Notes under the pieces: model-generated
What the model saw: the letters and a program-made list of their open reading frames with translations, nothing else
Told to the model about the DNA's origin: nothing
The model's database searches: none
Shown: positions 33,860 through 44,598 of the stretch, piece after piece
How positions within the stretch are numbered: position 1 is the first letter of the stretch
How the letters are laid out: each line of letters begins with the position of its first letter
Assembly (NCBI GenBank): GCA_973895155.1
Contig: OZ316893.1
Span: 12,338,001-12,402,000, forward strand
Reading direction: 5' to 3'
From: Marsupella aquatica
Lineage: Eukaryota > Marchantiophyta
Length of the DNA: 64,000 nt
Program-made: the position numbers and the translations under genes

Positions 33860-34262
33860 TGTTGAGTATAGACGATAATCGCAACGGTAAGCACATGACA
33901 TATCCAACATGCAAGTAGTCGACACAAGAGATACGTGGTTCACCTCCTTGAGGCTACGTCCACGGGAACACACAAGAGAGCTTTACTGAACTCTAAGCCC
34001 ATCGGCTATACCGAGTCTCCACAATGTAAGCTCTCCCTATCTCTCAAGTGGCTCCATAACAATGAGCCTTGGTTCTACCTCTCCAAGCACACGTGCCTCT
34101 TATGATATAGTGTGCAACTTAGTTAACCTAACCACATTGTTGTACCTAATCACGTAGTTGTACCTAACCACGTAGTTGTACCAAACCATGTTGTTGTACC
34201 AACCCACGTTGTTGTACCAACCAAGTCATACCTAACCTAGACATAAGAGTAAATACCCAACA
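33860..34262 (-). repeat. Copia-3 3' LTR
   Basis: 403 bp. Preceded on the element side by PPT AAGGAGAAGAT (34,263-34,273, minus strand). It contains the GTTGTACCTAACCACGTA-type 18-bp tandem units. Confidence 0.93.
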
Positions 34263-34452
34263 ATCTTCTCCTTGACTCTGGTCTAGGGGAGAGTAATACT
34301 GCCAATGTATATGATCCCTCAGCGGGAAGTTCTGGACAAAAACCAAACCGGTTTCCCTCTCTAACTAGAGCAAACCAGAACTAAGCCGTAGCCTTATACA
34401 TAGGAATGAGGAAGAGCATATATCAGTAATTACAATGAATGTTAAGAAAACT

Positions 34453-36105
34453 CTACTTGTGATGCAATTGCAAAACCTGCAATACGTCACGGTGTCTAGA
34501 GAAACTCTCCAAAGGAATCACTTTGGTAAATGCGTCAGCCGGGTTGAGTTTACCATCAATCTTGACTACCTCAAACAAATTATCAAACACACCCTGCCTG
34601 ATAAAATGGTACCTGACGTCAATGTGCTTCACTCTGCTGTCCATCACCTGGTTCACAGCAAGGTGGAGCGCACTTTGACTATAACAATGGAGCTTCACAT
34701 TCCCCTGTGGCAATCTCATTTCAATTATAAGTCTATCCAACCAAATCGCTTCCTTTGCTGCTTCCGCAGCTGCAACATACTCCGCTTCTATAGTAGACTG
34801 AGCAATACACTTCTGCAAAGTAGATCTCCAACTTATGCATCCACCGCCAAGTGTGAACACGTATCCTGTTGTTGATCTCCTTCGGTCCAAATCTTGTCCA
34901 TAGTCAGAATCTACATAGCCAATCAATGATCTAGCATTCTTTGCATTCGCATCAAATAAAAGACCATGATCCACGGTACCCTTCAAGTACCTGATAATCC
35001 ACTTCACTGCTTCCCAATGTACCTTCCCTGGATTTGACATGTACCTACTCACCTTGCCCATAGCCATGGCAAGATCAGGTCTAGTGCAAGTCATCAAATA
35101 CATGAGACTTCCCACTACCTTATCATAAGGAACCTTTGACATCAGCCCCTTCTCAGTCGCATCTGTGGGGCAGAAAGCTGATGATAATTTGAAGTGTGCA
35201 GCCAAAGGAGTACTTACTGGCTTGCTATCCCCCATGTTGAACCTAGCAATTACCTTTCTTGCATAACTGCTCTGTGTCAACCATAGCTTACTAGCCTCTA
35301 AGTCCCTAGTGATCTCCATACCCAAAATCCTCTTAGCTGGCCCTAGGTCTTTCATCTTAAACTCTACACTGAGCAGTGCCTTAAGCTTAACAATCTCAGA
35401 CCTATCCTTGGCCGCAATAAGCATGTCATCCACATAAAGTACTAAAACAATGAACCCAAAGACAACATTCTTCACCGGTTTCAAATACACACAAGGGTCA
35501 AATACACTTCTGTGAAAACCCTGTGACCGAATCCAATCGTCAAACCGCTTGTTCCATTGTCTTGGTGACTGCTTCAACCCATACAAGGATTTCAGCAATC
35601 TGCAAACCAATTCCTCCTGTCCTCTCTTCACAAAACCTAACGGTTGTCTCATGAAAATCACCTCTTCCAATGTGCCATAGAGGAAAGCTGTGACAACATC
35701 CATCTGATCTAGCAGCAGACCAAACATTACAACAAGTACACACAATAGTCGTATTGTAGAGTACTTAGCAACTGGTGAGAAGACCTCATTGTAATCCACA
35801 CCTTTCTCTTGTGTGAATCCCTTTGCTACCAACCTAGCCTTGTAGACCTTTGATCCACCTCCTGTGGAATTATCCTTCAACTTGTAAATCCACTTGCTGT
35901 CCACCACTTGCTGACCCTTAGGCAGCTTAACAAGCTCCCAAGTTTTGTTGTCCTTTAGTGACTGCATCTCCGTTTGCATTGCTGCAGCCCACTTCTGCTT
36001 CTCCTTTGAAGCACTGGCCTCATGAAATGAAGAAGGTTCCCCTTCTTCCGAAATTAATGCATCATCCTCATCATCAGCTGCAAAATCATCCTCTTGCAGT
36101 TGAGA
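34453..36105 (-). pseudogene. pol: Copia-3 pol, C-terminal part (RT-RNase H)
   Basis: About 550 codons open from the CACTA junction to the pol stop. They contain the RT (YVDDML near 35,430) and RNase H (DSDYGQD, IEAEY), nearly identical to Copia-1 pol. The frame is interrupted upstream by the CACTA insertion at 36,106-36,109; the missing N-terminal part lies at 52,461-54,080. RNase H shows small changes such as CYSQSA where Copia-1 has CDSQSA, replacing a conserved Asp. Confidence 0.9.
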
Positions 36106-36108
36106 TAA

Positions 36109-36400
36109 CACTAGTAGAAACCGGGGTAATTTAGACCATACCTTATAGGACTAAGCCCACTAAGTCCTTCTTCCATACTTTAAATGACTTGCACCCATTG
36201 CCAAGGTTTTGTTAAAGACTATAAAAGACTTTGAGTGTTTTCCGGTTTAGTTAAAGACTATGAAAAGTAACCTTGCTACTTTGTGAAGGGTGAACACTCT
36301 AGGACATCATGGGTTTTGTTCTTGGAATCACTCTAAAGGTCCACACAAAGACTAGTTTAATACAAAGTCTTACAAGGGTTCATGATAAGAGTATACTTAA
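36109..36400 (+). repeat. CACTA left TIR and subterminal repeats
   Basis: CACTAGTAGAAACCGGGG start, then repeated AAAGACT and related motifs in both orientations (for example TTAAAGACTATAAAAGACTT near 36,213). In CACTA elements such motifs bind the TNPA protein. The match between both ends supports this role here. Confidence 0.8.
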
Positions 36401-39400
36401 GAAGGACCGGGCGACATGCTACTTTTGGGTCTAAGTGCTTAAGGACATGCCTTCTATATATCACCAACCTTAACTAACATTGCATCGTAAATATCCATGT
36501 AACGGGTACTTTTCATAACTTAGGGTACAATTGTACTAGAGGGCTTAGGGTGGTTTCTAACCGGAATCGGAACTAATGCATCACTATAACCCTAGCTAGG
36601 TACAACTCCCACACCATGATATATTCCGCATTGCCAACTAGTGTTGTTTTGACAGGGTCATGGGCACTAATTGACACAATGAACAGTCCACAACTTGATT
36701 GATTTGAGTGTAAATGATGGTGCCTTTTGATCCAAGATTAATTCCACAAGGGGGGGGGGGAGGGTTAGGGGGGCCCACAACTAATTAAGTGGCCATGACT
36801 TTGTCACCAAAGGGATTTATTTAAAGTTATCCTTAACCCTCTTTAGTTTTGTGTGTTGCCTAACACTCTGGCGCAAACGTACTTATTATGCTCAACGGGT
36901 CACCTCAACGGAAACGAGCTTACATGACTGCTTGCACTAAGTATTGGGTTAGGGTGAGTGTGCTTTGGTCATCAGGTGATTATTGGGTTTTTGTGAAGGG
37001 AACTATCGAGTACTTGCGCCCATGTGTTCGGGCCCCATTGTGCGACAGAACATTGTGCTTTGCTTCTATGAGTGGAGCATACGAGTAGGGTTTAGGGTTA
37101 ACATTTTGCGAGGGAAGCTGGGAGGCGATTGTAGTCAATTGTTGCCATCCACTCCTGCGAGCGCTTTTGACAGTTCTACCTGCATGCCCCTTACAATTGT
37201 TTGGACAAAGGAGTTCAGCAAGTGGTTTGCGCTGGTTTGGGACCTTGACAGTCGTGAGGTGGTAAGGACATTGAGGCATCCCTGAGAAGCGCTTGATGGT
37301 AAGGACATTGAGGTGTTGGAGACATTGAGGCGTTGCGGACATTGCCTTAGAGGCTCTTGAGGCCAGTGACAGCTTTTGGCGCGAAGGCAAGCGGAGATTT
37401 GTCTCTTGCCTGAGAGCTGACAGCTTCGGATTGAGACAACGTGGGCGCACCAAGATTCAGAGAAGACTGACTGGCTGGGACCGACCGGTCTTGGGAAGTT
37501 GCAGCCGTGGAGGGACCGGGAGCGCTAAGGTACATTGCAGCTACGAGCAGCAATGCACCTGCCATAGTGACATTGAACTGCCCTGAATCACCCTGGTTAG
37601 TCCAAACTTCCATTTGCAAGTTAGTTTTGGTAGTGGCTTTGGTTTTCTAGGCGGAATGAGCTCCGATGCCATGCATTAAGAATGTGGGAAATGCTATTTT
37701 GTAGCTTGCTACCTCATAGTGCTAATTTCAACTTCAGGTTTGCGTGGTTTTGGGCGATAAGCTTGTGGCTCATTCGGACTGAGTGACCTTCCTGCGGGCC
37801 CTGCCCTAAGTGTTCACACTTCTCGCCGTCCCAAACTGCGAAAGGCTTCTCCCCGTTCTGTATCCCTGCTTCAGTAATTGTATTGAGGTCTTTCAATCAG
37901 TCTCATAGGGGAGGTCATTGTCTTCTCTGTAAGTTGTTGCTCCTATCGCACTACCAAGCTTGTTGAAGGGAGCTACTATCGCGAGCTGCTACCATTGCGA
38001 GCTACTACCATCGCAAGTTGTTGAGGAGAGGGCCAGTTGTTTGCGAAAGGATTTCCAGATTGTGTCGGAGGTCCAGATTTCTTGCCTGTGGGTCCCCATG
38101 TTTGCAGTTTTTTCCTGGCTTCTTGCGCAGTGCTCCGACGTAGTACCCATGATGCTAGTCTGAACGGATTCATGAGCTGTGACTGATTTGCTGTTCAAAT
38201 GATGTCTTCAACTAGAGCTACAATTAGTGTCTGCGGAGCTGCCAACCAGGTGCAGGTGTGATTGAGGTCAGTTCAACTGTTGGGTTGCCCGAATGTTCCG
38301 TTGCCATCATTTGTAACCACGAGCAATGGACTTTAGAGGCGGGATTTTCTAGGGATTTCTGCTCAACCCTTTGCTGGCTTTCTACTTTGAGGTCTATTTT
38401 GGGGTTCGGGCAAAGGGCGGAGGGCGAAGATCAAGCATTGCAGTTTTGCTAACGCTGCATGGTGGAAATTGGACCAGCCAACTCCTTGTCTACGGTGTTG
38501 TGGAGCTGGGCGAGCTGCGACAAGGGACCAAGCCAGGCGACCTGTAAATCAAAGCCCATTGACCGCTGCTGAAGGTTTGATGTTCTATATTTGAAGCTCT
38601 CGTTTGCTTTCTATTTGTCAGTCTTTCACAGCTGCGCATTAGTGTTGGCCCTATCCTCCGTCCCTCTACTGGCCTGCTACTGACATTTGGTTAATCATAG
38701 TTGTTCACTGCTGTGCATTAGTGTTGGCCCTATCCTTCGTCCCTCTGCTAGCCTGCTACATTTGGTTAATCAAAATGCAATGTCTGTCTGAGTGAGCTGA
38801 TCATCTCCAATGTAGTATGGGCTTGGGATTTACATATATGTTTCCTGCTTCCAGCAGATAGGCAATTGCTTCCAAGCTCTTTGGTGCAGACGTCTCTATG
38901 GAATGCAATGCCCTATATGCCAGAGCTTTCATATATTGGCATGTTCACATTTGCTCTTGGAATATATGATCCCGAAAGCTTCATGAGCAGTTTATGTTCA
39001 GAATTCTGTTTATGTTATTGTTTCCGTCAATTGCAGCTTGGATTTTTGAATATATGTCCTGTCATTGATGATAGAGGGTGGTTGAGATTGGTTTTCGTTC
39101 TTCTTGGTAGTGGGTCAGTGTGTTGGCATTTTCCTCATGTCACTCATTCTCATCGGACGAGCTGCGGATTGGTACTGAATAGTCATTTAGCCTATTGCTG
39201 CCTCCCACCGCCATTGCCGATTGCCGCTATCATCGTGTATTGCTTGCTTGCTTGCCACTGCCTTTGTTGGTTGCCACCCTCTTCACACTCTCGCATCTAT
39301 CTTCCGATATGAACGCGCAGCCAAGCCCACCAAAAGCTCTGTCCCTACAATCCCTCCCAAATCAACTTCCTTGTTTCCTACTGCTCATGATCATCGCATT

Positions 39401-40310
39401 GTTCTTCCCTATTTTGTTTACTTATTGGTCTCTCCACACTTGTTGCTTCACATGACTATTTTGCTCCTCCCTGGATCCGAACATGCCTTGTGCCCAATGC
39501 TCCCACGGTGGAGTTGGGTGGTGAATAGACGACCTCAACACCATTGCAATCACATTTGGATGGGTTAGTTTTTTGCAGCTTAAACCTGTCGGGATTTTGT
39601 GCTTGTGGCGACGCTATCCTTTCTGCCACTTCATGAGTTTGTTTATGCTGCAGTGGGCGGTCTTGCGCAACTCAATGAGCCAATTTCATTTTCCCTGTGC
39701 ACTTCTATTTCTCAGAGAATTCCCTGGTCATGCTCATTTGCCCCAGAGTTAGAAAACAAAGAAGAAGAAGAGCTGACTAATTGTAATTCCAATCCATATC
39801 CTGATCGGTCAAGGATTGTGAACTACATTGGCCTTGTCATTGGCCGAGGTCACCAAATTTTGCTTGGTTTCATTCCTGTGGAGCACTGTTGTGATGGATG
39901 AATAGTTGTCGTAGCATTCTGCAAACTCTCACGGTTTGCTTATGGCCATTATTTGCAATTTGCTGCTACTAATATGTCTCCGACTGAGCAGCATACACCG
40001 GAAGTAAGCAATAGTGGAGGTTTAACTGCACATCAACACATCCAGTGAACTACCTCTCTGCTGCTCACTGGAGGGTGAGACTTTCACTCTTTCTGGATAT
40101 TGTAGTTTGTAAGCAAGTTGATTAGGAGTGTTTCATGCTATGTTTACATTGTGACCCCTAGCTGGAACCAATGGAATGACACAGTGAGTGGGAACTGATA
40201 ATTTAAGGTTGGTTGCTGTTGGTGAGGCAAGTACAGCTCCTGCTCACCTTGCTGATCGAAGGTGCTTATCAGAGGACGTGAACACACGACACTCCACAAA
40301 AGCAACACTT
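36401..40310. other. CACTA left interior: no gene recognised
   Basis: About 3.9 kb. It holds a G-rich run near 36,753-36,775, minus-strand open frames at 36,980-37,453 and 37,347-37,619, and plus-strand frames at 38,866-39,312, 39,221-39,568 and 39,599-39,901. None shows a domain I recognise. A diverged ~110-bp duplication around 38,640-38,770 (GTGTTGGCCCTATCCT motif twice) is visible. It may contain captured host fragments or a non-coding 5' region. Confidence 0.5.
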
Positions 40311-40760
40311 ATGGTGAGGACCCGCAATGCTGAACATGTGCGGCTTGCACGCAAGGCAGAGATGTTGCGCCTTGAGTATGTCAGACTTGGGATCCTTCCA
40401 GCCCAGTCTGCATGGTACTTTGAGTACCCAGTTGTTGCCAGGAATAACTACAGCCGCCCTGTACCTGCTTCTCCACCCTTCCCAACATCCTTGGTATTTT
40501 TGTCTCTCGTACATGACCCGCCACAAATTAGGGCCCAAGGGTGTGTGCACAGTTGCCAGTATGACTGTCCTGCCTGTAGGGCTTCTGGCCTAGAGTTGGA
40601 TGACCGTTCTCTTGGATGTCGGTTTTTTCACAGAGCACAATGTATCATCTGGAACCACTCGCCATCCTGCAGTGTGCCTGGCGATGTCACTTGTCCTGCC
40701 CTCCCAGACCCCACCACCGGTCACTTTGGTGTCTACACATGTTTGGATCACACGCTATAG
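40311..40760 (+). CDS. Hypothetical Cys-rich ORF in the CACTA element
   Basis: 149 codons from the first ATG (40,311); the open frame extends upstream without ATG. The N-terminal part (VRTRNAEHVRLARKAEMLRL) is a basic helix. The C-terminal part is Cys/His-rich (CVHSCQYDCPACRASG and later spaced Cys), suggesting metal binding. No family is recognised. It lies in the same orientation as, and 670 bp before, the EDM2-type ORF, and might be an upstream exon of the same transcription unit. Confidence 0.4.
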   Translation: MVRTRNAEHVRLARKAEMLRLEYVRLGILPAQSAWYFEYPVVARNNYSRPVPASPPFPTSLVFLSLVHDPPQIRAQGCVHSCQYDCPACRASGLELDDRSLGCRFFHRAQCIIWNHSPSCSVPGDVTCPALPDPTTGHFGVYTCLDHTL

Positions 40761-41429
40761 AAGACCACTTGTCACACCGCATGCACAGACCAGAGACCAT
40801 TGACCTATAACTTAACACTTTGACTTGAACAGAGAGGATATTTACTTAAGATTTTGAATTATGAGCAATTTTGGGTCCAGGGTTTACGGTCAACAGTACA
40901 TAACTTATCCTATTATGGCTGCACTAAGTACAATATCCTAATTTAAGAGGCTAGCAAGCTCACTTAAAAGTCTCCTTTCAAAGACTGGAATTAATGGGCC
41001 ATGTGATAACCTGGAAAAAGTGATTTATGCCTAACTTATTTGTCTCATTCACTATCATAGCCTATTTAGGATGTATAAATTACAACCCTGATCACACTGC
41101 TTGATACCAATCCTGTTCAAAAAATGTATGTTTTACATGTCACGACTGTTATATGTGATTCAAATGCATTAAATCTTGTTGCAGATCTCCTTTGGTGAAT
41201 CATAGCCACAAAATTGAGGTGTAGGTGGAGCTATTGTACGAGGGGATCAGTTTTTAGTGTGGGCTCAATAAACCAAAAAGTATGTCTACTCTGCACATGT
41301 GTGTGAACATTTCATTGCAGTAGCAATTGCCACTCTAGTCTATATGCTACATTGTACTTTTTGTACACTGCACTAAATTGTATTGTCTGTGCACTCTACT
41401 AAATTGTACTATCTGTCTCAGGCATAGGC

Positions 41430-42110
41430 ATGGCACGCCCTAAAATCCGAGCCAAGAAGCGGGGGACAGAGGTGAGCAACACAGGTGTAGTTGGGCCAGA
41501 TGGTAGTAACTTCTCCGCAAGTCAGATTTTCCAGAAGGCAGCTCATTGTTGTGCCATTTGTGACGATGGTGGTGGCTTAGCCATATGTGAGGGCCCTTGC
41601 ATGAGGCATTTCCACCTCAACCCGGAGTCTGACCTTGCTGCAGAAAACAACTGTCCAGGGGTGGGCCTCCCGTCAGCACACCAGGGAGGCTGGATGTGCA
41701 CTGCTTGTTTGGAGAAGCAGGCTAAGTGTGCACAGTGTGGGAAGTTGGGGTCTTATGAGGGCTCTGTTGATGCTCCACCACTTGTTAGGAAATGCCCTGA
41801 CAGATATTGTGTGAGGTTCTTTTGTTTTTCATGTTTGCCCGATCTTGCCACAGCTTGCCCACTTCATAAGTGCAAGGCATGTGGTCAGCACGATGAAGAT
41901 TTCTGGGTGGACATAGTCCACTGTGTTAGGTGTCCCACCATGTGGCACTTTCATTGTTTGAAGGAGCGTCAAGCAGAAGGCTATGCTTGTGACAGACACA
42001 TCTATCATCACTCTGCACATGGTGTTGATCGATGGATCTTCTATTGTCATCGCCATGCCATAGATCCTACTTTGCACACTCCCATGAGAGATCACATTTC
42101 TTGGCTTTGA
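41430..42110 (+). CDS. EDM2-type triple-PHD protein carried by the CACTA element
   Basis: 226 codons from ATG; a basic N-terminus (RPKIRAKKRG) could be a nuclear localisation signal. First PHD at residues about 40-93 (CCAICDDGGGLAICEGPCMR ... WMCTAC). Second at about 100-143 (CAQCGKLG, FFCFSC, ACPLHKC). Third at about 148-176 (CKACG, CVRCPTMWHFHC). The tail (YCHRHAIDPTLHTPMRDHI) matches the segment that follows the PHD module in plant EDM2 proteins, and the ORF stops just after it. EDM2 is a nuclear regulator of transposon-linked heterochromatin and of intronic-TE gene processing. The rest of EDM2 is absent, so this is a reader module only. All zinc ligands look intact. Recognition is by pattern memory, not by a search. 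Confidence 0.75.
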   Translation: MARPKIRAKKRGTEVSNTGVVGPDGSNFSASQIFQKAAHCCAICDDGGGLAICEGPCMRHFHLNPESDLAAENNCPGVGLPSAHQGGWMCTACLEKQAKCAQCGKLGSYEGSVDAPPLVRKCPDRYCVRFFCFSCLPDLATACPLHKCKACGQHDEDFWVDIVHCVRCPTMWHFHCLKERQAEGYACDRHIYHHSAHGVDRWIFYCHRHAIDPTLHTPMRDHISWL

Positions 42111-42708
42111 ACCTGAATAATGTACATGCATAGTGCACCTGATGTGGATACCTTGGAGATTGCAGACATTCCAATTTTGAGAAGAAGGACCTCTGTAGGA
42201 GAGGATGCTTAGGCAACAAGTACCCTAAGTTCATTACTTGTTCCTGGGTACATGCCTTCAAAAACTCCCCTTAAGCCTTCTAGGAACTTTTTTAACTCTG
42301 CAATCATTTTGATCACGACTTACATGACACTGCTTAAATTAAATCAGGACTTCTCATTATGAGCATATAAGTTACAAGGCTATTTAATTTGCGAGAATTC
42401 CCTTAAAGTGTACCAACATTTTCTATTCTCATTGAATGTCTGCCCATTTACAACATCTGTATGTGGCATCACAAAACAATTGCACTTGTCACCTTCAATA
42501 TTGTCAAGGCACATATTCAAACTATGAGGTGCATGCTTGCAGGTGTCTAGTACGTTTGTCCCAATATTTCTCCCGTTTGGAATCGGAGCAGAGACTCACC
42601 AGACGACTGGACTGGACCAAGTTATAAACGCAGCATTTTAAGGGCCCTCCGATTATCAGGTGAACGCATTATCTTCCGGTCTACAGTGATTAGGTGGCCC
42701 GTGTGTAC
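42111..42708. other. Spacer between the PHD and BRCT ORFs
   Basis: About 600 bp with no recognisable coding sequence, presumably 3' and 5' flanks of the two cargo genes. Confidence 0.5.
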
Positions 42709-43500
42709 ATGGCCTCTAGGAAACGTACAAAGGTTGACCACCCGCCTCTGTTGGCTGGAATCAAAGCCATTTTGATTCCTGGCCACTATGGGTTCACCCA
42801 AGTGAGTTGGCCAATCGTACAAAAACGATTCTCAGAGTTCCATGGGACTGAAGTCAAGGACATCACTCCACAGACTACACATGTTGTTGCGGGGACATGG
42901 CTGGATGTGATGAACAACTGGTCATGGTCCTTCATTGATTCTGCCATTACCAACCAAGGTCTAAAAGTAGTTGAAGTCTCTTGGCTGACCGATTCTGTTA
43001 AACATAGGTGTGTACAGAGTACTGAGCAATATGAGTTGTGGGAGAGTGAGGAGGCCACTGCAGAGGCTTTGGCTGAAAAGGAAGCCTATGAAGCAGCGGC
43101 AGAGAAACCCAACTTTGCTTCTGTCCAATATGGACCTGTTGTCAACATAGGACACCATCCTATGCGTGCAGATGCTATATTGAATGAGCATGGCAAGGAG
43201 AGAAATACCATTATGAAGGGGTTCAGTGTGGTATTTGCAGAAGAAGGAATTGGGGAGACTAAGTGCAGATTGTACAAGTCTATAGTTGTTGAGCTAGGTG
43301 GGACAGTGGAGGAGAGTCTAACAGAAACCTCCACTCATGTTGTAGGTCTGTCATACATGAAAATATGCAGAAATTTCTTTAAGACAACAGTGCGTGATTT
43401 TGTCATGAACAACAATCTTTGGGTGCTTTCCCCTGATTGGCTTCTGGAATCAACAGCTAGAGGGAAGCGACAGAATGCTTGGGACTTTGATATTTTTTAG
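42709..43500 (+). CDS. Tandem BRCT-domain protein carried by the CACTA element
   Basis: 263 codons from the first ATG (42,709), with a basic start (ASRKRTKVDH). BRCT 1 spans residues about 15-105, with a hydrophobic strand AILIPG, THVVAGT, and a conserved Trp in VVEVSWLTDSV. A charged Glu/Ala-rich linker follows. BRCT 2 spans about 165-255 (MKGFSVVFAEEG, ELGGTVEESLTETSTHVVGL, WVLSPDWLLES). The layout recalls BRCT units of DNA repair proteins such as DNA ligase IV and family X polymerases. No catalytic domain is present. In a transposon it could recruit repair factors or chromatin; this is inference. The frame is intact with a normal stop. Confidence 0.8.
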   Translation: MASRKRTKVDHPPLLAGIKAILIPGHYGFTQVSWPIVQKRFSEFHGTEVKDITPQTTHVVAGTWLDVMNNWSWSFIDSAITNQGLKVVEVSWLTDSVKHRCVQSTEQYELWESEEATAEALAEKEAYEAAAEKPNFASVQYGPVVNIGHHPMRADAILNEHGKERNTIMKGFSVVFAEEGIGETKCRLYKSIVVELGGTVEESLTETSTHVVGLSYMKICRNFFKTTVRDFVMNNNLWVLSPDWLLESTARGKRQNAWDFDIF

Positions 43501-43797
43501 GCCTGGCCCTCCAAGATTCAGCGGAGATGTATGCTTAGCAAAGGTGGGAGAGAGTGAGGAGTAGGAGTCCCTCATATTTTTGTATAAATCACAATTTTGT
43601 AATAAATGTGATCCTTGAACTAACTCATCTTGTCATGGTTGGTCGCAGTTGAAGTGATTGTTGTTTCCTGCTGCGTGGGGTGTGACTGTGAATCTACTTG
43701 CTGGGCTCTGTTTGGCTGAAGACTTTGGTGGGTATGCTGCCTCTTCCAGACCGTCAAGCCCTATGTAGGGTACGTCCTCCTACGGGTTGCATCGTGC

Positions 43798-44271
43798 ATG
43801 GCTACTGCTTGGGCTTACTTGTGTGGATTGGTAACCAGACAGAGTGTAGCTCCATCCGAGATAATGCCTGCAGACCTTGGATGTGTTGTGAATGCTGTGG
43901 TGAATGAGGATGCACAGTCGGAAGAGGATATTTACTTTTCAGCAGATGAGTTAGACAAGCACGATGCTGTAGGTGGTTCCTTGTTGCCTGATTTGGCAGA
44001 TGATATAGTTCTTGCACATGTCTGGCCGAGGGTTCTTGTGGTGTCTGGCGCACAAGATATCTGCAAATATAGACTAATTAGTACCCAGTGGAGGGACTTG
44101 GTAGCAACATGTGCACCATGGAGGGCACTGCTGCCACTGCTTGTAGGCACGGATCGAAGACCACCATGGCATGAGCAGGGTTTAGACCTTGATGACTTAA
44201 TGTACATGCCTGAGTACCTCAGGGCTGAGTGGCATCGACAACAGGATTGGTATCCGTATTTGATGTGGTAG
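43798..44271 (+). CDS. F-box-like protein carried by the CACTA element
   Basis: 157 codons from ATG. Residues about 61-112 (LLPDLADDIVLAHVWPRVLV ... YRLISTQWRDLVATCAPWRALL) follow the F-box pattern: LPDD-like start, hydrophobic spacing, R-L-x-S-x-x-W core. F-box proteins link substrates to SCF ubiquitin ligases. The C-terminal 40 residues are acidic and aromatic (DLDDLMYMPEYL) with no known substrate-binding repeat. It sits between the BRCT gene (300 bp upstream) and the transposase (about 330 bp downstream). Confidence in the F-box call is moderate because the domain is short. Confidence 0.55.
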   Translation: MATAWAYLCGLVTRQSVAPSEIMPADLGCVVNAVVNEDAQSEEDIYFSADELDKHDAVGGSLLPDLADDIVLAHVWPRVLVVSGAQDICKYRLISTQWRDLVATCAPWRALLPLLVGTDRRPPWHEQGLDLDDLMYMPEYLRAEWHRQQDWYPYLMW

Positions 44272-44598
44272 TAAGATGAGGACATCTCACACCGGTCTCG
44301 CACCTGGCACCTGTGTCTATGACTATACATGATTGGACTCTGATATGGTCATGGATGTACGTGCAGAGGCAGTACATGTGAGGACAGCGGAGGAGTTGAC
44401 ACCCTCAAACATTTAGGAATTTTGTCTCATTCACTTGAGAATAGGTACATGACTCAGGCACCTATATTTTTTGTTTTTTTTGTTTTTTTGGAACGTTACG
44501 TATTTTGGCAAGTACAGTCAGGGGTGAAATCCTTAACAGGAAGTGTATTTTTCACTTGCATAATAAAATGACAGGGTGCTGAGTGCGTGTGTATAGTG

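Noticed and set aside
34435-34875. Open frames opposite the Copia-3 pol (and similar ones opposite Copia-1 and Copia-2 pol)
   Set aside because: Shadows of the highly conserved RT/RNase H frame; the same shadow appears antisense to Copia-1 pol.
37086-37103. AGGGTTTAGGGTTA, like the plant telomere repeat
   Set aside because: Only about two units; not a telomeric array.
37347-37619. Minus-strand 90-codon ORF with a hydrophobic segment in the CACTA interior
   Set aside because: No family recognised and no supporting splice or start context.
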